In this document: in pieces, positions 21,407-34,016 of the stretch | Numbering within the stretch: the stretch's first letter is position 1 | How the letters are laid out: each line of letters begins with the position of its first letter | From: an uncultured Ureaplasma sp. | GTDB taxonomy: Bacteria; Bacillota_I; Bacilli_A; Mycoplasmatales; Mycoplasmoidaceae | NCBI GenBank assembly: GCA_944322645.1 | Contig: CALUPI010000030.1 | Coordinates: 1 to 48,445, forward strand | DNA: 48,445 nucleotides | Direction of reading: 5' to 3' | Notes under the pieces: model-generated | Databases searched by the model: none | The model's input: only the letters and a program-made list of their open reading frames with translations | What the model was told of the DNA's origin: nothing | Made by a program: the position numbers and the translations under genes

Positions 21407-21430
21407 AATTCATTAATTAAGGATGTACTT

Positions 21431-23230
21431 ATGTCAAATTTAATAGATAAAACTAATAAAACTCCAACATATATATATGCATTAGGTGGCTTAGAAGAAA
21501 TTGGTAAAAATACATATGTTGTTGAACATGGTGATGATTTATTGTTGATTGATGCTGGAATCAAATTTGCAAATGATATGCAATTAGGTTTCGATGGTTT
21601 GATTGCTAACTATAATGTATTGATTGAAAAGCAAAAAAAAATAAAGGCTTTAATTATTACTCATGGACATGAAGATCATATTGGTGGAATTGTTTATATT
21701 TTAAAAAAAGTTTCAATACCTAAAATTATTGCACCAGTTCTTTCTACAAAATTAATTGAAAAAAAGTTGAATGAGCATAGAAATATACAAAAACCTGAAA
21801 TTATCCCATATCTAGATGATGATAAATTTCAATTTGGCGAAATTGAAGTAGATTTTTTTAGAGTGTGTCATAGTATTCCAGATTCATTTGCTGTTGCTTT
21901 TTATACTCCCAATGGAAATATTGTGGAAACTGGGGATTTTAGATTTGATTTTGCAACTTCTAGCGATCAAACTGATTTGTACAAATTAATGCAAATAGCT
22001 TCTAGAGGAATTGATTTATTATTGTGTGAATCTACATCATCAGAAGTTCCAGGGTTTAGTGAATCAGAAAAATATATTATTAAAAATATAGAAGATTACA
22101 TGAAGGAAGCAAAGGGTAGAGTATTTGTATCTACATTTGCTAGTAACTTATCTAGAATAGAATCCATTATAGCAATGGGTATTAATTTAAATAGAAAAGT
22201 TGCTATATTAGGTAAATCAATGGAAGCAAATGTGAAAATTAGTCGAAGATTAGGATATTTAAAAGCTAGTGATTTAGATTTTATTCAAGCCAAGGATATT
22301 GCCAATTTTCCTGATAATGAAATACTTGTAATCTTAACAGGTAGTCAAGGTGAAGAGAATGCTGCATTAAACGTAATGGCTTCACAAAAGCATTCTAAAA
22401 TTACATTAAAACCTTCTGATACTATTATTTTATCTTCTAATCCAATTCCTGGAAATTTTGCTGCAGTTGAAGAAATGATTAATAATTTGTATAAATTAGG
22501 AGTCACTGTATATGAAAATTCTCCTGAGAAAAAAATTCATGCCTCTGGTCACGCAACTCGTAGTGAACAACAATTAATGATTCAATCTATTGGTGCAAAA
22601 TATATTATGCCTATTCATGGTGAATATAAAATGTTAAGAACTTTAAAGAAAAATGCAATGGATTTAGGTTATGATCCAAACAATATTATTATCGCTAAAA
22701 ATGGTGATGTAGTTCAATTATTAGATCACGTTGTTACATTAACAAATATCCATCATAATGCCTCACCAATGTTTATTAATGGTCATGATATTAATGAAAA
22801 TGGTTATGAATTGCTTCAAGAAAGAAATACCTTATCATCGGAAGGAATTGTAAAATTATTAGTTACATTTTCAGAACATAAAAAATCTGTTGTAAATGTC
22901 ACTATGTTAACTAGAGGAAGTTTTTATGCTAAAGATTTTTCAAGTTTAGTTCATAAAATTACTTCTACCTTAAAACACGAAATTTCCAAGGAAATATCAA
23001 ATGGTAATTTAGATTTTAAAAAACTTGAGGAAATTTCTATTGGTATTGCAAAACCAATTATTTGAAGATGAATAAAAAAGAATCCAATTTTTGTAATAAA
23101 TTTCTTAAATTTCGATAATTTAATTAATTTATCAAAAAATAATGACTTTTTTATACAAAAGCAAAAACAAATATCAACTATTAACGATTTAGAAGAAAAT
23201 AGTGAAGGAGAAGAATATTATGGAGAATAA
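21431..23230 (+). CDS. rnj: Ribonuclease J
   Basis: This 599-aa metallo-beta-lactamase/beta-CASP RNase provides 5'-3' exo- and endonuclease activity in mRNA turnover and rRNA maturation. Motifs: THGHEDHIGGIVY (zinc site), HSIPDSFAV, ETGDFRFDFA, the beta-CASP segment STFASNLSRIESI, ILTGSQGEE, ASGHATRSEQ and PIHGEYKMLR. The start at 21431 (MSNLIDKTN) follows AAGGAT; a TTG further upstream is less likely. The C-terminal 55 residues after the first TGA Trp are extended and polar. The stop overlaps the next gene by 11 nt. Confidence 0.95.
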
Positions 23231-23900
23231 TGAATCTTATATTCCACAAAATAAACCACTTAAATTAGCAAATAATATTGTTGTTGGTGGCATGATTGCA
23301 TTAGGCAAAACAACATTATCAGAACATTTAAATAAAATTATTCAACCATCTCAAGTTGTTTTTGAACTGCATGAAGATGATAAACTTATGAGTTATTTAT
23401 TAGAAAAAATGTATGAAAGAAACAATGATAAATTATATGGTTCTTTATTTCAACATTATTTTATTCTTAATAGATTTGAAAATTATAAAAAGAATGCTAA
23501 TCAAAAACATTTAACCATTTTTGATAGAAGTATTTTTGAAGATTGATTATTTGCAAGAGAAAATATTAATAATCCATCTGTGTTTAATTTTTATAATAAT
23601 TTATGAGAAGGTATTTGTAATGAGGTAAATCATATAATTGGTGTACCTAAACTTTATATTATATTAGATGCCGATTGAGAAACTTTTGAGAAAAGATTAT
23701 TTAAAAGAAATAGAAAAGTTGAAACTGAAAATTTTGAAAAAAATAAAGATTATTTTAAACACTTACATTTAATATATAAACAATTTTTAGTTGATGTATG
23801 TTGTAAATATGGAATTAATTATTTGGTTGTTGATGCTAATCTTTCAACTGAAGAACAAGGTAAAATTATTTTAAAAGAGTTAGAAAAATATGGATATTAG
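23220..23900 (+). CDS. Deoxynucleoside kinase (dAK/dGK family)
   Basis: This 226-aa kinase phosphorylates salvaged deoxynucleosides with ATP. The P-loop is VVGGMIALGKTT (residues 21-32). The FELHEDDKLM segment fits the nucleoside-contact region, TIFDRSIFED is the DRS motif, and KRLFKRNRK is the LID-type Arg cluster. Length and motifs fit the bacterial deoxyadenosine/deoxyguanosine kinases, which mycoplasmas need because they cannot make deoxynucleosides de novo. Exact base preference is not readable. The start at 23220 has AAGGAG upstream and lies inside the end of rnj. Confidence 0.85.
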
Positions 23901-23962
23901 AATCCTATTTTTTTGTTTATATGAAAAATTTATATAATTATATTATTAAGGATTTAGATTAA

Positions 23963-25486
23963 ATGAAGAAAACAAAATTTATTTTTATTACTGGTGGCGT
24001 TTATTCATCATTGGGTAAAGGAATAACAGCATCAAGTATAGGTAGAATATTAAAGGAAATGGGTTTTATAGTTGCTATGCAAAAATTGGATCCATATTTA
24101 AATGTTGATCCTGAAAATATTTCTCCATATCAACATGGTGAAGTTTTTGTTACTAATGATGGTGCAAAGGCTGATTTAGATTTAGGTAATTATGAACGTT
24201 TTACTGATCATAATTTAAATAAATATTCCACAATTACATCTGGTAGAATTTATCAAGAAGTTTTACAAAATGAAAGAGATGGTAAATATAATGGAAAAAC
24301 TGTTCAGGTTCTTCCACATGTTACTAATCAAATAATTTCTAAATTACATTTATTAGCAAAAACAAATAAAGCTGATTTTGCAATTGTTGAAATTGGAGGA
24401 ACCGTAGGTGATTTAGAATCATTATCTTTTATTGAAGCAATAAATCAATTTGGATTAGAATATGGTAAAAATAATGTTATGTATATTCATTGTGTACCAT
24501 TAATATCATTGCAATCAGTATTTGGAGAATTAAAAACTAAACCTGCACAGCATTCTGTAAAAACATTAAAATCATTTGGTATAACTCCTGATATGCTTGT
24601 ATTAAGATCACCAATAGAGGTTGAGTTAGATACAATTGAAAAAATATCTTGATTATGTAATATAGACAAAAATAAAATTTTTGTAAATAATGATTTAGAT
24701 TCTATTTATTTTCTTCCAAATGTTTTATATTATCAAAACATTCATTTACAAATTTTTAATTATTTTAAAATAAAAAAATTTAGTGATAATTTTAATGATT
24801 GAATTCAATTTACTAATAAGATTAAAAATATTTCAAACTCCTCTAAAAAATCAAGAATTTTATTATTAGGTGAATATGCTGAGCTTCATGATGCTTACTA
24901 TTCTGTAATAACATCATTAAAGTTAGCATCATATGAATTAAATATTGATTTAAAAATTGATATTTTATCAATTAGAAATTTTGATATTTTAAAGCTAAAA
25001 AAATATAATGGTTGTATTTTGTGTCCTAGTAATTCGAAAGAAACTCAAAAGATGAATATTCATATTATGGATTGAATTATTAAAAACAATTTTAATACAT
25101 TAATATATTCTACTGCTATTGAAGATTTAATATTATCAATTATTAAACACAATAATTTAAATATTAATAAAAATGATTTGTTTGTTAAACAAAAAAAGAT
25201 GGTATTAGGTAAAGTAGACATTATAAATCCTAATAGTACATTATTAAATATTTATAAAAATTGTTGTTTATATGAACGACATCATCATTGAAATGAAATC
25301 AATAATAAATATTTAGAAATATTACAAAAATATATTAATATATTAGGAGTTGATAAAAATAATCACATTCATTATCTTAGTGTAAAAAATGCTGAAAATG
25401 TCCTAGCTACATATTCTAATCCTGAGTTTTCATCTAAGCCAAATAAGGCCAATCCATTATTTATACATTTATTAAAAGGAGTATAG
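23963..25486 (+). CDS. pyrG: CTP synthase with a degenerate glutaminase domain
   Basis: This enzyme converts UTP to CTP. The amidoligase half is well conserved: [18 protein letters not shown] (P-loop), [32 protein letters not shown] and [10 protein letters not shown]. The C-terminal class I glutaminase half keeps its outline ([35 protein letters not shown]) but not its active site. The oxyanion PGGFG is PSNSK, the GICLG nucleophile Cys is Ser383, and the His of HPE is Asn486 (E488 remains). At 507 aa it is slightly short. I infer an ammonia-dependent enzyme. The stop is one base before hisS. Confidence 0.93.
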
Positions 25487-25487
25487 T

Positions 25488-26750
25488 ATGAATTTTCAAA
25501 AACCTAGGGGTACTATTGATTGGATTGGTAAAGATATTGAACAATTTAATCGTGTATGTGAAATTTTAAGAGCAATTGCCAATCTATATAACATTAATGA
25601 AATTGCCACCCCAACTTTTGAGTCTCTTGAATTATTTTTAAAATCGGTTGGAGAAACTAGTGATATAGTATCAAAAGAATTATATAATTTTGTTGATAAG
25701 GGAAATAGACAAATGTCCTTACGTCCAGAAGGAACTGCTGGAGTCGTTAGAGCATATGTGGAAAACAAAATGTACGCAAACTCAAATGATGTTACTAAAC
25801 TATTTTATATCTATAATTTGTTTAGATATGAAAGACCACAAGGTGGAAGACTTCGTGAATTTCATCAATTTGGTGTCGAATATTTAAATGTAAATGATTG
25901 ACATTATGATGTTGAAATAATAATACTGGCTCAAAATATTTTATCTATATTTAATTTAGATAAAGTTGTTAAATTAAAAATTAATAATTTAGGTTCATTT
26001 GAACAAAGAAAAAAATGAGTTAATGATTTAATTAAATATTTTGAGCAATATAATGATCAACTTTCTGAAGATTCAAAAAATAGATTATATAAAAATCCAT
26101 TAAGAATTCTAGATGACAAGGTTGATGGTAAAAAAGATTTTGTTAAATTTGCTCCAAAATTATCTCAATATTTATCTAATGATGATAATGAATATTTTAA
26201 TAATATTTGTAACGCACTAAGGTTATTAGGTGTTAATTTTGAAATAGATGAAACATTAGTTAGAGGTTTAGATTATTATTCTGGTTTAGTATTTGAGTTT
26301 CAATCATGTGATACTGAATTGCAAGGAAAATCTACAATTATTGGTGGTGGAAGATATTCAAGTTTGGTTAAACAAACAGGTGGTCCAGATTATCAAGGTA
26401 TTGGGTTTGGAATTGGTATAGAAAGATTATTAATTGCTTTAGAAGCAAATAAATATGATTTTAAGTTGGACAACAATATTGACATTTATATCGGTTGTGA
26501 AAATATTGATGTTACAAATATAGGCATTTCCATTGTTACTGCTCTAAGAAATTATGGATATAAATCTCATATTGAGTATGGTGTTTTTAAAAAAGATAAA
26601 AATGCAAAAAATGCTATAAAAAATAATGCTAAATATTTTATTTGAATTAATAGCAATTCAATTGAGTCTCAAGATATTTCAGTTGAAAATTTATCTAATG
26701 GAAAAAGAGAAATTATAAAAATATCAGAAATTAAAAATTATTTTAAATAG
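25488..26750 (+). CDS. hisS: Histidyl-tRNA synthetase
   Basis: This 420-aa class II synthetase charges tRNA-His. It begins MNFQKPRGTIDW, the usual 'PRGTxD' opening. Class II motif 2 is LFRYERPQGGRLREFHQFGVE-like, with the Arg that binds ATP. The His-specific LVRGLDYYSGLVFEF and GGGRYSSL follow, and IGFGIGIERLL is motif 3. The C-terminal anticodon-binding domain (about 325-420) is present. It starts one base after pyrG, with AAAGGAG inside the end of that gene, and is followed by aspS, the common hisS-aspS pairing. Confidence 0.96.
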
Positions 26751-26759
26751 GAAATGGTT

Positions 26760-28493
26760 ATGAAAAGAATTTATTGTGGAAATATTTCAAAAGAAAATTT
26801 AAAAAATGAAGTTCTAATAAAAGGTTGAATTAAAAAAAATAGAAAATTAGGTAAACTTATATTTTTAGATATTGCAGATAGAACCGGATTAATTCAAGTT
26901 GTATTAAATGAATCTAATCAAAATTATAATCTTGTAAAAAGTTTACCTAGAGAATCTGTTGTGGAAATTTTAGGGATTGTCGTGGAAAGAATGAATCCTA
27001 ATTTAGACATCAAAAATGGTGAAATTGAGTTAGAATTAAAAGAAATTAAAGTCGATAGTATTGCAAACACACCTCCCCTAATAATTGATGACAACACTGA
27101 TGCTTTAGAAGATGTTAGAATGAAGTATCGTTATTTAGATTTAAGACGCCCTATAATGCAAAAAAATCTAATTTTTAGAAGCAGAGTTATTAATTCAATA
27201 AGAAATTTTATGATTGACAATGATTTTGTAGAGGTTGAAACTCCAATATTAACTAAATCAACCCCTGAAGGAGCTAGAGACTATTTAGTTCCATCTAGGG
27301 TTCATAATGGTTCTTTTTATGCTTTACCACAATCTCCACAAATTTATAAGCAATTATTGATGATTGCTGGGTTGGATAGATATTTTCAAGTAGCAAAATG
27401 TTTTAGAGATGAAGATTTAAGAAGTGATCGTCAACCTGAATTTACACAATTAGATATTGAAATGTCTTTTGTTGATGAATTAGATATTCAAACTTTAATT
27501 GAAAATTTATTAAAAGATGTATTTAAGAAAAATATGAATATTGACATTACTATACCATTTTTAAGAATGGATTATGATGTAGCAATGAATAAGTATGGTT
27601 CAGATAAACCAGATTTACGTTTCGGTTTAGAACTTAATGACTATACGGCATATTTTAAGGATTCTTCATTTAAATTATTTTCAAATGTCACTAATGAAAA
27701 TAAAATAATTAAAGGAATTATATGTGATAAAATTTTGGAAAAAAGTTCAATTAAAACTTTAGATAAATATGCTAAAGATATGAAGGCTAAAGAATTAATG
27801 TGAATTTCTATCAATAATGGAGTAATTGAAGGATCATTTGCAAAACATATTGAAGAAAATATTATAAAATCTATTTTTCATGATGCTAATTTAACAAATG
27901 GTACCTTATTATTAGTGGTTGATAAAAAAGAGATAGTAAATGCATCATTAGGTATTGTGAGAGGACAATTAGCTAATATTTTAGGATTAAAAAAATCTAA
28001 TGAGTTTTCATTTTTATGAGTTGTTAATTGACCATTATATGAATTTAGTGAAGAAGAAAATAAATATGTTGCAGCTCATCATCCATTTACTCAACCACAA
28101 CCTCAATTTCATGACAATTTCGATATAGATTTAGAAAATGCTAAAGCAAGAGCATATGATGTAGTCTTAAATGGATATGAGATAGGTGGCGGAAGTATAA
28201 GAATAACTACTCCTGAAATGCAATCAAGAATGTTTAAAGCCATTGGTTTAACAAAAGAACAAGCTGAAGCTAAATTTGGTTTTTTAATTGATGCTTATAA
28301 TTATGGTGCTCCACCTCATGGGGGATTAGCAATTGGTTTAGATAGATTAATTGCAATAATTTTGAATCAAGATAACATTAAAGATTGCATTGCATTTCCA
28401 AAAAATGCTAATGCTATGGATACCTTATTTAAAACACCATGTAATGTAGATGACAAGGTTTTAGACGAATTAGGAATTATAGTTAAAAAGTAA
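26760..28493 (+). CDS. aspS: Aspartyl-tRNA synthetase
   Basis: This 577-aa class II synthetase charges tRNA-Asp. The N-terminal OB-fold anticodon domain has VLIKGWIKKNRKLGKLIFLD. Catalytic motifs: KYRYLDLRRP and RNFMIDNDFVEVETPIL (motif 1), KCFRDEDLRSDRQPEFTQLD (motif 2) and GLAIGLDRLIAI (motif 3). The bacterial GAD insert is seen around residues 290-400. The start at 26760 (MKRIYCGNI) follows TAGGAAATGG. Its last 11 nt overlap the 3' end of the convergent rel gene. Confidence 0.96.
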
Positions 28494-30666
28494 TTTGATT
28501 TATAACTTTAATTTCATTATATAAATCATTAACAAGAATTTTTATTCATTTAATATTTGATACATAGACCAATAGGTTTATTGTACAAATATTATTTTTT
28601 TTAATTCTTTCTACTTTTAATTCAGATAATGAAATTTTATGTCTATTCATAATTGATGTTATTATGTTTCCAATTGATGGAGATCAAATACAATCAAATT
28701 TTAATAAAAATTTAAATGTTTTAGCATTTGCATCGACTTGATTATTATCTCATTCTAATGGAATTATTTTAAAATTTTCAATATTTGTTGAAATTTTTGA
28801 ACATTTAGCATCATGAACAACAAGGAAATTTTTCTTATTTAATACACCAACAACTGCCATTCCAGGAATTTTATTACAACATGAAGGAAATTTTAAATCT
28901 TTAAAATGAATTTCTTTAATTTCCTTGAAATATTTAGGTTTTAAAAATTGCAAATAATACTTATTATAGAATTTATTAAATGCAGGTTTAGATATTGACT
29001 TACGTGAGTCAAAAATATTAATAAAGTCATTATCTTCAAATGCTATTGAAGGTAATTTTTTTAATAAATCTTCTAATTTTGGAATGTGTAATTTATTCTT
29101 GATAATTAATTTTAGATTTTCTAAACCACAATAATTTGATCCAAGTTTATTTTTTACTATATTAAGAAATATATTTGTATTTTGCAATTCTGTTTTAATA
29201 TTATTGTCAAGAATTTCCTTTATTGTTTCAAGTGTAGTAGAATCACTTGTAAAATTAAATCAAGATTGGTTCAGTACTGATTTATTTGAGTAAACAAATT
29301 TAATAACATCTCCATTATGCAACAATGAGTCAAAACTGGACAATCTACCATTTATATAAATTTGTTTTAAATATGGAAACTTTTCTCTAGAAAATTTTAA
29401 TGATAAATCTAAACAACTAGTTTTATGATTAATAGTATATTTTTGTTCATTATTCAATATTAATATATCAAAAACTTTTTCTTTAGTGAATTTTTTAATT
29501 TTTTCAATATTTTGATTAGGATTTTCTAGAATTTGTTTGATAAGCTCATTATTATTTAAATTATCTAGAATTAAATCAGAATTTATATCTGAGCTATTAC
29601 CATTATGTTCTTTATAATTTCAATGTGCTGCAATTCCATATTCAGCAATTGAATCCATTTCTGGAGTTCTAATTTGAATTTCAATTAATGAATTCTTAAC
29701 TAAAATTGTTGTATGTATAGATTGATATAAGTTAAACTTGGGTTTAGAAATATAATCTTTAAATGCATTTGATATATAATTAAAATTCATATTTATTAAA
29801 CCTAAAGTTTTATAACAGTCTAAAATGTTAGGAACAATAATTCTTAATGCATATATATCATGAATATCACTAATTAATTTTCCTCTAATTACTTTATCAT
29901 ATGTTGAATAAACACCCTTGATTCTATCTTTTATATTTGATTGAATATTGTTAGATGATAAAATATCAATAATTTTATTTTTTGCTTTTTGTCAATCTTT
30001 TAGATTGTTTGAAATTAAATTATTAATGCTATTATTAATTTTTTTGTATTCTTCAGGTTTTATAACTTCAAAAGATAAATCTTGTAATTGTGTTTTTAAT
30101 TTATACATCCCCATTCTTCCAGCAACATTTGCATAAACATCTAATGTTTCTTTTGCAATTTTAAGTTGTTTTTCAGGTTTTAAATACTTAATAGTAGTCA
30201 TATTGTGATAACGATCAGCTAATTTAATAATCATTGCTCTAATATCAACTGTCATCGAAATAAAAACTTGAACAACATAATCTTTTTCAATTTTTGATTT
30301 ATCTCTTTTATCTTGTCTATTTTGTTTTGAATATAAGCTTACTTTAGTAATATTTTTGACTAAAAATAAAACATCATCACCAAAGTTTTTCTTAATTTCT
30401 ATTTCTTCAGTAAATGTATCTTCTAGTACATCATGTAAAAGTCCAGCTATTACACTAGAAACATCCATTTTTCAATCTATAAGAATAATAGCAGTTTCTA
30501 TTGGATGAATAATATAAGGCTCACCTGATGCTCTAAATTGACCTTCATGTTTAATTTTTGCAAAATTAGCTGCCTCAATAATTTTATTAATATTAGAGTC
30601 AGTATAGTTATGTTCTTTAGCAATATTAGCTAATAATTCTATTTTTTTATCAATATTAGTATTCAT
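28483..30666 (-). CDS. rel: Bifunctional (p)ppGpp synthetase/hydrolase, RelA/SpoT family
   Basis: This 727-aa protein controls the stringent-response alarmone. The HD hydrolase domain (about 1-190) has GEPYIIHPIETA, IAGLLHDVLEDT and KLADRYHNMTT. The synthetase domain (about 230-350) has YSTYDKVIRGKLISDIHDIYALRI, YQSIHTTILVK and EIQIRTPEMDSIAEYGIAAH. A TGS domain follows with YINGRLSSFDSLLHNGDVIK, then a helical region, a zinc-finger-like FPSCCNKIPG stretch and an ACT-like C-terminus. Both catalytic domains look complete. The start at 30666 (MNTNIDKKIE) has no Shine-Dalgarno. It is divergent from secDF and its tail overlaps aspS. Confidence 0.93.
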
Positions 30667-30697
30667 AATGTATAATACTATTATTATATATAATAAC

Positions 30698-30715
30698 ATT
30701 ATAATTTGTTATAAT
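30698..30715. promoter_or_regulatory. Divergent rel/secDF promoter region
   Basis: On plus, TGTTATAAT (30707-30715) is a perfect extended -10 whose expected start point falls within a few bases of the secDF ATG at 30726. On minus, TATAAT (30703-30698) would start rel about 25 nt before its ATG. Neither gene has a Shine-Dalgarno. Confidence 0.6.
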
Positions 30716-30725
30716 AACTTTTTAT

Positions 30726-33700
30726 ATGAAAAAAAACCTATTCAAGAATAATAAATTGATAAAAATATTAGCATGAACAGGGTTAGGTACATTGATAGCT
30801 GGAGGGCTAGCAGGCACCACTGTTGGAATCGTTAATTTTTCTAAAGATAGTTCTTCAGTTAGTAAAGGAACTAATTTTGAAGATAGCGTTGAAACTGTAA
30901 TTAATGTTAGTGTTGATCAAAATAAATCTGAGGAAGAAAATTTAGCTATCATTCAAGATATTTCTAATAGAGTAATTGAAAATATAGAAAGTTTAGGTGT
31001 ATCTCAAATTGAAATCAAAAGTTCAATTCAATATTTACCAATTACTATTAATGATAATCCAACAAGAATGAATTCTGCATATATTCAATATGGTTCTATT
31101 CATATTTTTACTGAAAAAAACATTCCCAATTTTACAATTGATTTTAATTCAGACAATTATGTAACTAGAACTTTAAGTAAATTATCTTTATATTATTCAT
31201 TATCTAATAACTTTAATTATAATTTAGAAGCTATTAATGTTTCTAATGGCGGTAAAATAATTGATGAGTCTGGATTACCAGATTCTTCAAAAATTAATAA
31301 AAATTTTAATGAAATTTATCAAATTAATTCAAATAATAACATTGCTTTTAGAAATGAATCTTCAATTAATATACCTTTATCAAAAGTAAATAATCAAGAT
31401 TGAAATCTTGATATCATGCAAAAACAATTTACTGAAGTTTATAAATGAGATGGTACAACACCACGTGAAGATGCTATGAATGGTTCAAATGATGAATCTG
31501 CTACATATAGCAGTTATTATTTGTTGAATGAAAATCAATTTAAGGAAGGCGAAGATTCTAGTACCGATTCTTCAGATTCAGAAGAAACCTTTATTAAGAC
31601 GACACCTAAAGTTACATATTTATATTGAGAAAACAGATCTGGCTTTATTAATAAATTACAATTATTAGCTACAATTGCTTATTTGTATGCTAATAAAACT
31701 AATGGTGGTTTTCATGAAAACAATTATAATGATTACCCTGATTATAAGAATGATCCATATAATTTCCCTATAACTACCATTGAATCATTATGAGAAGAAT
31801 TTGGTGGCGATACTGATAGCGATGAAGGTTTGTTTTTAGAATATGTAAGAGGTAGTGATTATTTTGAAATAATGCAACAATTATATGATGCAAACCAATT
31901 TTCATATGGAATCAGTGATACTAATGAAGATCCATTATTGAAATTATTACGTGATTTTTTTGCATCTAATGTGTATAAAGATAAAGGCTCAGTTGATTTT
32001 GATTCTGAAAGTCCTAAATATGAATTCTTGTATTCTTGAAATGCAGATAAAATTTCTTTATTTAAATCATATTTAACTCCAATTGATTATAATAACTTTT
32101 TTAATTATTTCACTGATAATACAGATTCAGAAGACACTGAAGTAATTAAAAACTCATATGCATCACAAAACTTTAATATTTCTAAAACTGATTCTAGTGT
32201 ATCAAATATTAATTCACTAGTTAATTTAATAAATAATGCATCATATACAAACCCAATTTTATTAACTGAACTAACTTCACCTGTATTTGAATTGAATTCT
32301 TCTCCAATGGAAATTTATAATGATTTAATATCATATTTTAATTCCTTTGTATATGAATATCCAAGTTATTTATCAAATTCAGTTACAAAAATCTCTTCAT
32401 ATAATGGTGTTTTAATTGGTATATCAGTTTTAATATTGATAATAGGTATTATTGTAAGTATATTATATAGATTTCCTGGCCTTATATCATTATTAACTAG
32501 TGCATTTTCATTTGGACTATCCTTTATTATGATGATGTCATTAAACACTTTATTTAGTGTAAGTACATATATTGCATTAATTGTTTCTACAATATGTATG
32601 TTTATTCCATTGATCAATTCTCAAATACATCTCCGGAATTCAATTAGGTATAACAAAAACAATTTATATAATGCTTTTTTAAACAGTATAAAATCATTTA
32701 TAAAAACATCAATTGTTACATATATACCATTAATAATAATTTCATTAACATTTTTATTTTTTGGTAAAAACCAAGTAAATGAATTTGGTAGTTCCTTAAT
32801 TATCTTATTATTTGCTAATATAATTTCAAGTTGTGTATTATTTTTAATAATTTATTCGTTATCATATTTTTTAATTTTTAAGAATAATCCAAAATTAGTA
32901 ATATCCAAACCATATATTAATATATTAAATAAATTAAAAGTTAGAGGTGCTAAGTTTTCGGTATCATCAACGAATTCTTTATTAGATGTTGCTATAAATA
33001 AATTATTTAGTTTAAATAAAGTTAAGTTTATTATTTATTCAACTACTCCAATTGTTTTATTATTAGGAATTATTGGTTGCATTTTATTTGGAACTATTGG
33101 TCCATCATATATGGGAAATACATATGATTTTTCTCAAATGGTAATTTATTATAATTCTTCACAATCAGGTGATGTTCAAAAAATGTTGAGTGAATTAACT
33201 AATCATTTTAATATTAATTGAGAATCAAGTAAAATTGTTTCAAATATATATAAAAATGGCTTAGGTAATAATATGTATCAATATACATTAATTTCTAAGA
33301 ACACCCTAAATATTAATGAAATTTTTGCATGAATAAAAACGAGTCCTTATTCAGCATTAACTAATAACATTTCGTTTGTGACATTGAATAATACAATACC
33401 AACATTATTATTTAACAATGCCATTCAGGTAATGTTAATTGCAACTGCTTTTATAAGTATTTTTTCATTAATATATGTTAATTTTTTAAATTTTATACCA
33501 ATTCTATTAATTACAATAATCACTAACTTAGTTTCTATTGGTATTATTGGAATATTAAGAATACTAGTAGATATTAATACGATTATGATATTCTTAGGTA
33601 TATTTATAATTTCAAATATATTTATATTTAATACTTATAATAATATATTGTTTAAATTTAATAAAAAAATCGAATATTCTTATAAAGAAATATTTAATAG

Positions 33701-34007
33701 TTGTTTAAAACAATTAAAATATACAATTAAGTTACAAACATATATTCTATTAATGAGTATAATATATGGATTATTATTAATGTTGTTTGTATCTACAGAT
33801 TTAATTTTTAATCAATTAATTTTATTTATTGGTACATTGACTTCATTTATAATTACTGTCCCATTGTCTTTCATTTTCTGTGTATTAATGCTATGTTTAA
33901 GAGAATGATATATTACAAAAGTTAGAAAAAATAAAAAATCACATATTAATAAAGTTGTGTATGATAAAATTGATGAACAAATCATTGTTGGAATAAATGC
34001 ACATTAA
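30726..34007 (+). CDS. secDF: SecDF-like protein translocase accessory protein
   Basis: A 1093-aa RND-type membrane protein. One N-terminal helix (IKILAWTGLGTLIAGGLAG, about residues 12-35) is followed by a large extracellular region of about 500 residues. A cluster of helices starting at ISSYNGVLIGISVLILIIGI (about 557-720) comes next. A second helix (LFSLNKVKFIIYSTTPIVLL, about 765) then a smaller extracellular part and a second helix cluster (about 890-1060) mirror the SecD-SecF fusion plan. SecDF uses proton flow to pull secreted proteins outward. Sequence motifs are divergent, so the call rests on architecture and typical mycoplasma layout. The coding region reads through many TGA codons. 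It is followed by apt. Confidence 0.75.
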
Positions 34008-34016
34008 GGAAAAATT

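Noticed and set aside
21395-21430. TTG start extending RNase J by 12 residues
   Set aside because: ATG at 21431 has AAGGAT upstream and fits family length; the extension would cover the second GCATTGCGAA site.
23880-23925. Terminator between the deoxynucleoside kinase gene and pyrG
   Set aside because: GGAT/ATCC gives only a 4-bp stem before the T run, too weak to list.
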